Shown: positions 1 to 8,500 of the stretch, piece after piece
Layout of the letters: every line of letters begins with the position of its first letter
Numbering within the stretch: position 1 is the stretch's first letter
NCBI RefSeq assembly: GCF_041021955.1
Contig: NZ_CP158375.1
Location: 310,001 to 374,000, forward strand
Source: Caulobacter sp. 73W
GTDB lineage: Bacteria; Pseudomonadota; Alphaproteobacteria; Caulobacterales; Caulobacteraceae
Length of the DNA stretch: 64,000 nt
Direction: 5' to 3'
Notes under the pieces: generated by a model
Database searches by the model: none
The model's input: the letters and a program-made list of their open reading frames with translations, nothing else
Told to the model about the DNA's origin: nothing
Made by a program: the position numbers and the translations under genes

Positions 1-322
1 CCGCGGCCCACATGACCTCGCCGCCAAACGGCAGGCTGGAGAACTCCAGACCCACTTTCGACGCCTCCATAACACGGTGCGACAGCTGCCTTACCGGCTC
101 GGTCGGAATGTCCTCCGCCCGGACCAGAATGCCGGAACGGATAAGCTGCCACACGCCGGTCAGGCCGCCGATGAAGCCAGCGATCCAGATCGTCCATTGC
201 CGCATCGACCAACCGCGTTCCAGGCGCGTGACCACCTGGCGGGCGAAGACCTCGCGGTCCTCGAAGACTGGGGTGTCCGCGAACATGCGGTCCAGTCGCG
301 TTTCGAACTCCAGGTCAGCCAT
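1..322 (-). CDS. Single-TM partner of ECF sigma factor, partial (runs off left edge)
   Basis: The ATG at 322 lies inside the 3' end of the upstream sigma factor gene (8-nt overlap), so the two are probably co-translated. 107 codons are visible: a charged N-terminus, a hydrophobic segment at about residues 43-61 (begins WTIWIAGF), then a polar stretch cut off by the window edge. The order sigma factor then small membrane protein, and the parallel with the neighbouring cassette at 1434-1760, suggest an anti-sigma or sigma-accessory membrane protein. No zinc-binding anti-sigma motif (HxxxCxxC) is visible in the part seen. The function is inferred from position only. Confidence 0.7.
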   Translation of the reverse strand, partial: MADLEFETRLDRMFADTPVFEDREVFARQVVTRLERGWSMRQWTIWIAGFIGGLTGVWQLIRSGILVRAEDIPTEPVRQLSHRVMEASKVGLEFSSLPFGGEVMWAA

Positions 323-899
323 GACCCTGCCTCCCGGCCGCCGTCGTTCCATCCTGTGGAGCCAAGCGGCCTCTGAGCCTATCCAAACCACGTTTGACAT
401 GGGATTTCACCGTTCCCAGGGGCGCACCTAGCGCTTCGGCCGCCTCGGCATGGGACAGGCCCGCGCCGTAGCAGAGCGAGATGCACATCCGCTCCGAAGC
501 CGGAAGCGCGCGCAGCGCCTCGTCGAGATCGATCCGCGTCGCCGCGAATGCTTCTCCCCCGTGTCCTTCCGAAGCTTCACCATCATCTGTGGCGGCGATA
601 AGGCGAGATTCCTTACGCCAGCGACGAACGTAGAGCCGGGCCGCGATCCGCTTGACCCAGGCCGCGAACGGCCCCTCCCCGCGGAACTCCGCGACCCGTT
701 CGAACGCCTGCAGAAAGGCGTCCTGAGCCAGGTCGTCGGCCACCGAAGCTTCCGCCCCCATCCGGCGCAGAAGCGCCCGGACCGCGGAGCCATGGCGGCG
801 CACCAGCTCGCCGAAGGCCGGCCGATCACCGGTGGCCGCAAGCGTGGCCAATTCGACGTCGTGCAGACTTCCGACATTAGGCGGGCTTGTCTTGCCCAT
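315..899 (-). CDS. ECF-family RNA polymerase sigma factor (copy 1)
   Basis: A 194-residue sigma-70-type factor with only regions 2 and 4. The region 2 core motif DDLAQDAFLQAF is at residues 55-66, and the region 4 helix-turn-helix (SHAEAAEALGAPLGTVKSHV) is at about 149-168. It should direct RNA polymerase to a small regulon. It sits 27 nt downstream of a DUF6249-like membrane protein gene and overlaps the following membrane protein gene by 8 nt, forming a three-gene cassette. The same arrangement recurs at 1434-2697 with a diverged paralogue, differing mainly in the linker between regions 2 and 4 (about residues 98-122). The inducing signal is unknown. Confidence 0.93.
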   Translation of the reverse strand: MGKTSPPNVGSLHDVELATLAATGDRPAFGELVRRHGSAVRALLRRMGAEASVADDLAQDAFLQAFERVAEFRGEGPFAAWVKRIAARLYVRRWRKESRLIAATDDGEASEGHGGEAFAATRIDLDEALRALPASERMCISLCYGAGLSHAEAAEALGAPLGTVKSHVKRGLDRLRGRLAPQDGTTAAGRQGHG

Positions 900-926
900 G
901 ATCCAATCTCCCCAACTGGATCGCGA

Positions 927-1325
927 TCAGCCCTGCTTCTCGATCCGGTCGCCCTTGTTCGGGTTGAAGAAGCTGAGAACCACGTAGGCCACGCCGATCA
1001 GACCCGGGATCAGGCCGATGCCCAGCAGCGGATAGAAGGCGTCGCTCTCCTGGTAGCCGACCATCCAGCCGAAGGCGGCGATGCCCGCGCCGACGGAGAT
1101 CAGGATGATGCCCGTCCGGATGTCGCTCTGAGCGGAGGAGACCTTGCGGACCTTCACATCCTTGCTCATCGCGTCGATCAGTTCCGGCGGCAGTTCCTGG
1201 CCCTTGTCGATGGCCGCGCGGATGGTGGCCTGCATCTCCTGGCGCTCACGGCTCTTCAGCCACTTCGGGATGACGACGATCGCGATGACCATGATGAATG
1301 GCGCGAGCGGGATGAGAATTTCCAT
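927..1325 (-). CDS. DUF6249-like small membrane protein (copy 1)
   Basis: 132 residues with three predicted membrane segments (about 3-20, 71-90 and 97-119) and a cytoplasmic segment after the first helix containing SRERQEMQATIRAAIDKGQ and ELPPEL, the pattern expected of DUF6249-type proteins. It is the first gene of a cassette with an ECF sigma factor and a membrane partner. A promoter-like element shared with the second cassette lies about 80 nt upstream. Its role could be sensing or modulating the sigma factor, which is inference from gene order; the biochemical function is unknown. Confidence 0.8.
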   Translation of the reverse strand: MEILIPLAPFIMVIAIVVIPKWLKSRERQEMQATIRAAIDKGQELPPELIDAMSKDVKVRKVSSAQSDIRTGIILISVGAGIAAFGWMVGYQESDAFYPLLGIGLIPGLIGVAYVVLSFFNPNKGDRIEKQG

Positions 1326-1406
1326 GAACAGAACCCCTTTTGACTTGCAGCGGTGAGCCTGTCGCTTCCGCCTTCTGTAGGGAAGAGGCTTTGACGACCC
1401 GCAACA

Positions 1407-1433
1407 GATGCAGGAGTTCTGATTAAACCTTCG
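1407..1433 (-). promoter_or_regulatory. Promoter-like element of sigma cassette 1
   Basis: Read on the + strand the element is GATGCAG-N5-CTG-N3-AAA-N-CTTCG. The same ungapped pattern (18 of 27 positions identical) occurs at 2769-2795 upstream of the paralogous cassette. Both copies sit 70-85 nt before the DUF6249-like start and directly after the preceding gene's stop. It resembles a two-block ECF promoter read on the minus strand (CGAAG block, then TGCATC). Autoregulation is inferred. Confidence 0.45.
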
Positions 1434-1760
1434 TCATACTCGCTGACGCGCCAGAACTCCGGCCAGGAACCTTCCGGCGAACGCCGTCGCCAGCGCCGCC
1501 AGCAGGCTGATGACGCCGGGCGACAACGGCGCGAGAACCGCCTCGAACCGGTCACGAGACATCACGTGCTGAAGCGCCCACAGCACCGCGACCGCCGCCA
1601 GAAGCACCGGAACCAGGGCCAGCACCCGATAGACCGCTCGACGACGCGCGATCCGTTCGGCCAGCGCCGCGGAAAAGACCGGGCTGACCGGCGTGGGCCT
1701 GGCCGCCGTCGACATCAGGGCCGCCAACTTCTGTTCGGGGGTCACGCGGTCACGCTCCAT
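1434..1760 (-). CDS. Two-TM membrane partner of ECF sigma factor (putative anti-sigma)
   Basis: 108 residues starting at the ATG at 1760, which overlaps the sigma factor stop by 11 nt. A longer frame to 1808 lies wholly inside the sigma gene and is unlikely. A short cytoplasmic N-terminus (MERDRVTPEQKLAALMSTAA) is followed by two hydrophobic helices at about 43-64 and 81-102. No cysteine or zinc motif is present. Its position directly after an ECF sigma gene with overlapping translation argues for a sigma-regulating membrane protein, but sequence alone does not prove this. It is the positional counterpart of the partial gene at 1-322. Confidence 0.75.
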   Translation of the reverse strand: MERDRVTPEQKLAALMSTAARPTPVSPVFSAALAERIARRRAVYRVLALVPVLLAAVAVLWALQHVMSRDRFEAVLAPLSPGVISLLAALATAFAGRFLAGVLARQRV

Positions 1761-2289
1761 CCGAACCTCCCAGCGCCGAGAGCAGGCGCGCCCTGCCCCG
1801 GTCCACATAGGACTTCACCGTGCCCAGCGGCAGGTCCAGCACCTCGGCCGCCTCGCTGTGCGACCAGCCCTCGACCAGGCACAGGGTGACACAGGCTCTC
1901 TGCCCCTCCGACAGCTCGCCCATGGTCTGGGCGACCGCCAGCCGATCCTCCGCCGACAGCCCTGGCGTCGCCTCGGCGATCTCCAGCCAGGCGCCGTCCC
2001 GGGCCGCGTCCCGCCGTTGCGAGCGCATCCTGTCCCGCGCCTTGCGCCAGCCCATGCCGCACAGCCAGGCCCGAACTCGCGTTGGGTCCTTCAACCCATC
2101 CAGATTGCTCCACGCGGCCAGGAACACCTCCTGCGCCAGATCGTCCGCCTCGGCCGCCGATCTCCCGAGACTTCGCCTCAAAAAGCCCCTCAGCACCGCC
2201 TCGTGCCGCTGCACCAGCCGCATGAAGGCCGCGTCCGAGCCGGCGCGGGCCTGCGCCACCAGCGCCTCGTCGCTCCACCCCGTGTTCAT
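1750..2289 (-). CDS. ECF-family RNA polymerase sigma factor (copy 2)
   Basis: 179 residues with sigma region 2 (DDLAQEVFLAAW at 49-60, then the RAWLCGMGWRKARD segment) and region 4 helix-turn-helix (SHSEAAEVLDLPLGTVKSYV at about 143-162). It is clearly paralogous to the sigma factor at 315-899, sharing the DDLAQ, LCY/LCL-GxSHxEAAE and PLGTVKS blocks. It is preceded by a DUF6249-like gene (12-nt gap) and overlaps the following membrane protein gene. A longer frame in another phase over the same DNA is a GC-rich shadow. Confidence 0.93.
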   Translation of the reverse strand: MNTGWSDEALVAQARAGSDAAFMRLVQRHEAVLRGFLRRSLGRSAAEADDLAQEVFLAAWSNLDGLKDPTRVRAWLCGMGWRKARDRMRSQRRDAARDGAWLEIAEATPGLSAEDRLAVAQTMGELSEGQRACVTLCLVEGWSHSEAAEVLDLPLGTVKSYVDRGRARLLSALGGSDGA

Positions 2290-2301
2290 CGACGGTGATC
2301 A

Positions 2302-2697
2302 TCAGTCGCGCGGGCGTGTGACGATCAGGATGACCAGCGACGCCAAGGCCAGCGCCGCCATCACCACCGACACGATCACGAACGCCGACCCGACCCCGAA
2401 CAGGTCGGTCACCGCCGCGTAGGTGAAGCCCAGGGCCATGACCCCGAACATCACCACCGAATAGAGGTGGCCTTCACGGCCCTTGCCGCCGACGCCGTTC
2501 GCGCCGCTCTCGCTCGGCGGACGCTCAAGCGCTTCCAGAAGCTGGGCGGGCGGCTCGGCCCCCTTCGCGGCGTAGGTCTTCAGCAGGTCGATCGTCGCCT
2601 GCTGTCGGCGGAACTTAAGCCACGAGTCCCATCCCGCGCAGGCGAAGCCGAAAAGCGGAAAGAGAAGCCACCAGTAACTGCGGAAGAGATCTTCCAT
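2302..2697 (-). CDS. DUF6249-like small membrane protein (copy 2)
   Basis: 131 residues with three predicted membrane helices (about 9-25, 78-100 and 104-127). After helix 1 comes a basic amphipathic stretch, KFRRQQATIDLLKTYAAKG, then EPPAQLLEAL, matching the layout of the copy at 927-1325 (basic helix, then a PP-containing turn). It heads the second sigma cassette and is separated by about 72 nt from the shared promoter-like element. The function is unknown; the conserved pairing with an ECF factor suggests a signalling role. Confidence 0.78.
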   Translation of the reverse strand: MEDLFRSYWWLLFPLFGFACAGWDSWLKFRRQQATIDLLKTYAAKGAEPPAQLLEALERPPSESGANGVGGKGREGHLYSVVMFGVMALGFTYAAVTDLFGVGSAFVIVSVVMAALALASLVILIVTRPRD

Positions 2698-2768
2698 ATC
2701 CCTGTCTCCATGCCGGCGCGTTCATCCACGCCGTTCTCGCCTGGTAGTCGCCGCCGGTGGGGAGATTG

Positions 2769-2795
2769 GATGCAGTCAGGCTGTAAAAATCTTCG
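2769..2795 (-). promoter_or_regulatory. Promoter-like element of sigma cassette 2
   Basis: Same pattern as 1407-1433: GATGCAG-N5-CTG-N3-AAA-N-CTTCG on the + strand. It begins 2 nt from the end of the upstream ArsC-like gene, about 72 nt before the DUF6249-like start. Conservation between paralogous cassettes at the same relative place is the only evidence. Confidence 0.45.
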
Positions 2796-2796
2796 C

Positions 2797-3141
2797 CTAG
2801 TTGAACGCCGCCGCATAGAGGTCGGGCTTGAAGCCGACTAGACGTTTGTGCCCCAGGTCCAGGACCGGGCGCTTGATCATCGACGGCTGGGCCAGCATCA
2901 GGTCGATCGCCTTGGGGGCGTCGATGTCCTGGCGATCGGCTTCGGGCAGCTTGCGGAAGGTCGTCCCCGCGCGGTTCAGCACCGTCTCCCAGCCGAACTC
3001 CTCAACCCAGGCCTGCAGACGCGGACGGTCGATGCCGACGGCCTTGTAGTCGTGGAAATCATAGGCCACGCCCTTGGCCTCCAGCCACTTGCGGGCCTTG
3101 GCGACGGTGTCGCAGTTCTTGATGCCATACATGGTGATCAT
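2797..3141 (-). CDS. ArsC/Spx-family (YffB-like) thioredoxin-fold protein
   Basis: 114 residues from the ATG at 3141, chosen because an AAGGGAAGGG Shine-Dalgarno-like stretch lies just upstream and the protein then has the usual family length. The N-terminus MITMYGIKNCDTVAKARKWL carries the single active cysteine C10 of the ArsC/Spx fold. There is no second cysteine at the CXXC position. The C-terminal half includes KRPVLDLGHKRLVGF, typical of YffB-type proteins. True arsenate reductase activity is not implied, and there are no ars genes nearby. Confidence 0.88.
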   Translation of the reverse strand: MITMYGIKNCDTVAKARKWLEAKGVAYDFHDYKAVGIDRPRLQAWVEEFGWETVLNRAGTTFRKLPEADRQDIDAPKAIDLMLAQPSMIKRPVLDLGHKRLVGFKPDLYAAAFN

Positions 3142-3281
3142 GGCCCTTCCCTTCCGCCATTCGCGGGGAAGATCAAGGCGCACGGAAAAATCGCCGGACG
3201 TGTCGGATCGCATCACCCTCGCCCGTCCTTGAACTGACACCCCGCCGAGCAATCATCGCTCCAGCCAAGAAGGACGCCGCG

Positions 3282-3758
3282 ATGCCGAAGATCACCCCGT
3301 TCCTGTGGTTCGACACCCAGGCCAAGGACGCCGCCGAGCTCTACGTCTCGATCTTCCCGAACTCGAGGATCCGGGACGTCTCTTACTATTCGGAGGGCAT
3401 GCCCGCCCCCGCCGGCTCGGTGATGGTGGTGGAGTTCGAACTGGACGGGCAGGTGTTCCAGGCGCTGAACGCCGGCCCGCACTTCAAGTTCGACGAGGCG
3501 ATCTCGTTCATGATCGACTGCGCCGACCAGGCGGAGGTCGACTACTACTGGGAGAAGCTGCTGTCCGGCGGCGGGACGGAAAGCCAGTGCGGTTGGCTGA
3601 AGGACCGCTTCGGCCTGTCCTGGCAGGTGACGCCACGCCGCCTGACGGCGCTGATGGCCGACCCGGACAAAGCCAAGGCCGGCCGGGTGGCCGCCGCCAT
3701 GATGCAGATGGTCAAGATCGACATCGCCAAGCTCGAGGCGGCGGCCGAAGCGGCTTAG
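3282..3758 (+). CDS. VOC-superfamily (PhnB/3-demethylubiquinone-like) protein
   Basis: 158 residues beginning MPKITPFLWFDTQAKDAAEL, typical of the PhnB-like branch of the glyoxalase/dioxygenase (VOC) superfamily. FYVSIFPNS-type and FMIDCADQAEVD blocks are visible, ending with a short helical tail. Members often bind a metal ion, but the substrate is unknown and cannot be assigned here. The gene is monocistronic and converges on the GST gene; the two share a TTAG tetranucleotide so that their stop codons overlap. Confidence 0.88.
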   Translation: MPKITPFLWFDTQAKDAAELYVSIFPNSRIRDVSYYSEGMPAPAGSVMVVEFELDGQVFQALNAGPHFKFDEAISFMIDCADQAEVDYYWEKLLSGGGTESQCGWLKDRFGLSWQVTPRRLTALMADPDKAKAGRVAAAMMQMVKIDIAKLEAAAEAA

Positions 3759-4459
3759 TCCTTCGACGGAATGGTCAGCCCGCGCTGAACGGCCGGGCGG
3801 GCCAGACCGCGTTCCAGCCAGGCGGCCACGTTCTTGAAACTGGCGAATTCCACCAGTTCGCCGGCCTCGTAGAAGCCGATCAGGTTGCGCACCCAGCCCA
3901 GCATCGAGATGTCGGCGATGGTGTACTGGTCGCCCATGATCCAGTCGCGGCCGTCCAGCCGCGCATCCAGCACGCCCAGCAGACGCTTGGACTCCGCCAC
4001 GTAGCGCTGCAGCGGACGCTTGTCCTCGTACTCGCGGCCCGCGAATTTGTGGAAGAAGCCTACCTGCCCGAACATCGGGCCGATGGCGGCCATCTGGAAG
4101 AAGACCCACTGCATGGTCTCGTATCGGCCGGCCGGGTCGGCGGGGATCAGCTTGCCGGTCTTCTCGGCCAGATAGACCAGGATCGCGCCAAACTCGAACA
4201 GGGCCAGCGGCTTTCCGCCCGGGCCGTCCGGATCGATGATCGCCGGGATCTTGCCGTTCGGGTTCAGGGACAGGAATTCCGGCCCCCAGGTCTCGTTCTG
4301 GCCGATGTTCACGACATGGGGCTCATAGGCCAGGCCCAGTTCCTCCAGCGCGATCGAGACCTTCACCCCGTTCGGGGTCGGCCAGGAATAGAGCTGCAAC
4401 CGCTCGGTATGCTGGGCCGGCCAGCGCTGGGTGATCGGGAACGAGGAAAGGTCGGACAT
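3755..4459 (-). CDS. Glutathione S-transferase (YfcG/YghU-like)
   Basis: 234 residues with an N-terminal thioredoxin-like domain (LQLYSWPTPNGVKVSIALEE, residues 21-40). The TPNG at 28-31 is typical of nu-class/Ure2p-like bacterial GSTs, which act as disulfide-bond reductases or peroxidases with glutathione. LNPNGKIPAIID and FEFGAILVYLAEKTGKL are the glutathione-contact segments. The helical C-terminal domain contains YTIADISMLGW. The protein should be cytosolic. It is convergent with the VOC gene and overlaps it by 4 nt. Confidence 0.92.
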   Translation of the reverse strand: MSDLSSFPITQRWPAQHTERLQLYSWPTPNGVKVSIALEELGLAYEPHVVNIGQNETWGPEFLSLNPNGKIPAIIDPDGPGGKPLALFEFGAILVYLAEKTGKLIPADPAGRYETMQWVFFQMAAIGPMFGQVGFFHKFAGREYEDKRPLQRYVAESKRLLGVLDARLDGRDWIMGDQYTIADISMLGWVRNLIGFYEAGELVEFASFKNVAAWLERGLARPAVQRGLTIPSKD

Positions 4460-4527
4460 GACAAGGCTCCGCTATGGGAGCCTCAGTTAGGCGCCCGGTC
4501 GCTCCGGCGCCATGGCCGCTACAGTCT

Positions 4528-4980
4528 TTATACCGACGCCATCACGCGCGCGGCCAGGGCGCGGTCGACGGCCGCGTAGGCGGGCGTGAAGTCCCGCTGG
4601 ATGCGCGCATCGCCCCAGATCATCGGCAGCAGGCCGGACAGCACCTCGGTCTGCACGACGCGGGTCCCTTCGCCCTCGGGGGTCAGCAGGAAACCGTGCC
4701 GTCCCTTGAACATCAGCGGCACGTTCCCGGCCCAGGCCAGCTCCCGCCCCGGCTCGCAGGCGACGATGCGCACGGTCTGGCCGACCGTCTTGTTCGGATC
4801 ACCCGCCAGATTGCGAAAGCGCGTGAAGATCGTCCCGCCCAGCCTCGCCTCGCCGCGCGCCTCCACGTTCAGCGGGTTCCACTCGGCATAGCGGGCGAAG
4901 TCAGCCAGCACCGCCCAGACGGCGGCTGGGCTGGCGGGGATGAAGCATTCGGTCCGGATGAGCGGCATGGAGTGACTCAT
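4528..4980 (-). CDS. SRPBCC (START-like) family protein
   Basis: 150 residues. The N-terminus contains IRTECFIPASPAAVWAVLADFARYAEWNPLNVEA, and GRHGFLLTPEGEGTRVVQTEVLSG lies in the C-terminal half. This is the helix-grip fold of SRPBCC/polyketide-cyclase-like proteins, which bind hydrophobic ligands. The ligand and role cannot be predicted. It has no obvious operon partner and is divergent from the small gene at 5103. Confidence 0.88.
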   Translation of the reverse strand: MSHSMPLIRTECFIPASPAAVWAVLADFARYAEWNPLNVEARGEARLGGTIFTRFRNLAGDPNKTVGQTVRIVACEPGRELAWAGNVPLMFKGRHGFLLTPEGEGTRVVQTEVLSGLLPMIWGDARIQRDFTPAYAAVDRALAARVMASV

Positions 4981-5102
4981 ACCGCCGTGAGGTCATCAGT
5001 TCATCCTAACAACAGCGGCGGGACGCCAAGCTCAAGTTGGGAACGATTATCACGATTGGTACTCCACCTCCGCCGACCCGATGCGGCGCGATGGAGTTTG
5101 CG

Positions 5103-5492
5103 ATGCTTGATCAAGCCGGCCTTGTGACGGCCGCCGCGCGCTGCTGTCGCTCGGCCCGCGACGAGCGCCAGCCGACGCAACATCGCCTCTACGCCCTGCT
5201 CCAGCCGCTGGACGCCGAGCTCCTCGCCCGCGTCTTCGACAGCCTGATGACGCTCTGCGAGAGCGCCATGAACCATTCGTTCGAGACCGGCGTCGACGCG
5301 GCCGTTTCTGCCGACAAGTCGCTACTGTTGGGCCTTCTTGACAAGACCGGCCGGCGCGACGCCTGCATCGATTGTCCTGAGGGCGCGGCTATCGCGCTGA
5401 ACTGCGCGATCTGCTCCACGCGGATCATGATGACCCTTGATTACCTGACAGCACGAGCGATCCGCCCACTGCAATCCCAGCGCGAGCCCTAA
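5103..5492 (+). CDS. Hypothetical protein with cysteine-rich C-terminal part
   Basis: 129 residues from the ATG at 5103, chosen because GGAG lies 8 nt upstream; the frame is open from 5037. Not recognised. The protein is mostly helical in appearance, with one CC pair near the N-terminus and a cluster near the C-terminus (C-I-D-C then, 12 residues later, C-A-I-C-S) that could bind metal or form disulfides. It lies alone between a divergent SRPBCC gene and the TonB-dependent receptor. Confidence 0.6.
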   Translation: MLDQAGLVTAAARCCRSARDERQPTQHRLYALLQPLDAELLARVFDSLMTLCESAMNHSFETGVDAAVSADKSLLLGLLDKTGRRDACIDCPEGAAIALNCAICSTRIMMTLDYLTARAIRPLQSQREP

Positions 5493-5528
5493 CAAACGAG
5501 CCAGAAAAACTCTTTTGCCCCTTCAATA

Positions 5529-5545
5529 CCTACTGCGTCAGTAGG
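5529..5545 (+). promoter_or_regulatory. Inverted repeat in receptor leader
   Basis: CCTACTG-cgt-CAGTAGG, a perfect 7-bp-arm hairpin or dyad ending 23 nt before the receptor ATG and followed by a T-rich stretch. It could be an operator or a leader hairpin close to the ribosome binding site (GGGGGA). Function unknown. Confidence 0.4.
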
Positions 5546-5568
5546 AGTTCTCTTTTGGGGGACCAGAC

Positions 5569-8500
5569 ATGACTTCCATCCGCCGTGAAACCGCCTCAGC
5601 GCCCGTTCGTCGCATAAGGATCCACCCGCTCTCCACCCTGATCATGGGCGTCAGCGGCCTGGCCCTGCTGGCGTCGGCCGCGCAGGCGCAGGCCACAAAC
5701 GCTGACGCCGCAACCGACCTCAACGAGCTTGTCGTGGTCGGCTCCCAGATCAAGGGCGCGAACGTGGCTGGCGCCCTGCCCGTCACCCGCATCGACGCCC
5801 AGGCGATCGAGACCATCGGCGCCATTTCGGGCGACGAACTGTTCCGCGCCCTGCCCAGCAACGGCGCGCTGCTGACCAACAACGTCAACTACACCGCCGG
5901 CATTAACGCGGTTCGAGGCGACGTCGCCTCGATCAATCTGCGCAGCCTTGGCACAGGCAACACCCTGACCCTCATCAACGGCAGGCGGATGGTGCTCCAT
6001 CCGGGCAGTCAGTCCGGCGAGGAGAGCATCCCGATCACCACGCCGAACATGAACTCGCTGCCTGTGCTCGGCATCGAGCGGTTGGAGGTGTTGCGTGACG
6101 GCGCCTCGGCGCTCTACGGCGCCGATGCGGTGGCCGGTGTCGTCAACACGGTGCTGCAAGGCGGCTATGAGGGGGTGAAGCTCCAGGCCGCCTACCGCGT
6201 GCCGGAACAAACATCGAGCTATGAGGCGATCCTGAACGGCCAGACCGGCTTCAGCTTCAACGAAGGCCGCACGCACCTGGCGCTGTTCGGCAGCTATTCG
6301 AAGCAGACCGCGCTCCACACCAACGATCGTAAGTTCTCCCGGTCGGAAGACAAGCGCGATCTCGTCGCCGGGACCAACTTCGCCGGCGACCTGGATTTCC
6401 GCAGCACCACCGACAACACCCCCTGGGGCCAGTTCGCCCTGGGCCGCGCCGTTCGTCAGAACGGGACGCTGATCACCTCCACCACCGGGCTCTTCCACAT
6501 CCAGCCCAACACCTACGGCGGCTGCCTGGCGCAGTTGGGCGGCTCGCTCTGCATCGACGACGGCCGTATCGACGAAAGCCTGTGGCTGGACCGCAATTCC
6601 GACCGCGAACTGTTTCCGGCGGTGGATCGAGCCAATCTCTTCGTTATCGCCAGCCACGAGCTGTCGTCCAAGGCCGAGCTCTATACGGAGCTGTCCTGGT
6701 ATCGCGCCAACTCGGTGATCGAGCGCGAAGGCGTCACGCCCCTGGCCACCAGCCCGCTCTACATTCCCGCCAGCAACTACTGGAACCCGTTTGGCCCGGT
6801 GCGCTTCAGCGACGGACGCCTCAATCCCAATCGCCTGGCCGGCATCGAGGCACCGACCGAGGGTATCGCAATCGGGATCAACAACGCCGCCACCGGCACC
6901 CGCGTGCAACTGGTCGATACCGGCCCAATCGTGGTCGATGTCGAGACCAGCAGCTACCGCGCGCTCGGCGGCGTCCGCGGTCAGATCGGCCGCTGGGACT
7001 ATGACAGCGCCCTGCTCTATTCCGAGGCCCGCACCCGTGACGCCTCGAACCTGATCAGCAACACCTTGTTCCAGCAGTCGCTCGCCAAGCAGACCCCCGA
7101 CGCCTACAACCTGTTCAACGGCGGCGACCTGTCCAACCCGACCGCGGGCGACGGCACGCCCAACTCTCAGGCGGTGATCGACGCGATCACGGTCGAGGCG
7201 ATCCGCCTCAACAAGACCAGCCTCTTCCTGGCCGACTTCAAGGTCTCCAATTTCGCCCTGTTCGGGTTCATTGGCGGCGCGGCCGGCTTCGCGGCGGGGG
7301 TGGAGTTTCGCAAGGAGACCCTGACCGAGGATCGCGATCCCCGCCAGGACGGCACCATCACCTTCACCGACATCGTCACCGGCGTGACCTACGGCAGCGA
7401 CATCCTCGGCTCCAGCGCCTCGGCCGACCTCTATGGCGAGCGCGACGTCTATTCCGCCTTCGCCGAACTCGCCCTGCCGATCGTCAATCCGCAGATGAAC
7501 ATCCCCCTGGTGCGCAGCCTTGACGCGCAGTTCGCCGCCCGGGTGGAGGATTTCAGCGATGTGGGCAGCGTGTTCACCCCTCGCGTCACCGGCTCCTGGG
7601 AAGTCGTGGACGGCCTGAAGATCCGCGCCGCCTATGCCGAGGGCTTCAAGGCGCCCAACCTCATCCTGCTCAACAGCCCGCCCACCGGCCGTGTCTCGTC
7701 GGTGCGTGACTGGTATCGGTGCCGCGCCGCCCTGAACAAGGGACAGATCGCCACCCTCGGCGCATGCGGCACGGTCGGTAACGCCCAGGCCGAAAGCCTG
7801 CGAATCTCCAACGTCGATCTAAAGCCCGAGCGCAACGACAGCTACACCTTCGGGACCATCTTCCAGCCCCGCGCCCTTGCCGGCCTGACGGTCACCGCCG
7901 ACTACTGGCGCATCAAGCAGAAGGGCATCCACGGCCTCTTCGGCCTGGCCAACTTCTCGGCGCTCGACTACGCAGAACGCCTGTCCGGACGCTCCAGCTC
8001 ATCGGTCGTCCGCTCGGCCCCAACCGCCGACGATATCGCCTTCTTCCAAGGCTCTGGCCTGGCGCCGACGGGCCAGATCGTTCAGGAGCTCGACCCCTTC
8101 CTCAACCTCAACTCGCGGGTCACCGAGGGCCTGGACCTGTCGGCCGAATACCGGCTGCGCGGGACGGCGCTGGGCGACTTCCGCTTCAACGTTCAGGCCT
8201 CCCGCCTGTTGAAGGCTGAGCAGACCGTCTCAGAACAGGGCGCGGCGATCCTCGCCCTCAACGAGCCGGGGATCACCGTGTCAGGCGGCGGCGACCTGCT
8301 TGAGGCCAACGGCCGTCCCAAGTGGCAAGGCTCGGCCAGCATCGACTGGACGCGCGGCGATTGGTCGGCCGGGGCGTTCGCCCGCTATGTCGGCGCCTTC
8401 GACAGCACCGGCGCGATCAACGACGTGGACAACAGCTTCTGGCGCGTCGGCTCCTGGCTGACCGTCAACGCCCATGTCGACTACCGCTTCCAGGCCCTGG

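Noticed and set aside
43..2422. Several plus-strand open frames over the sigma cassettes
   Set aside because: Antisense shadows; sigma regions 2 and 4 are clear on the minus strand.
2797..3141. Arsenic-resistance function for the ArsC-like protein
   Set aside because: Sequence is of the YffB/Spx branch with one active cysteine, and no ars genes are nearby.
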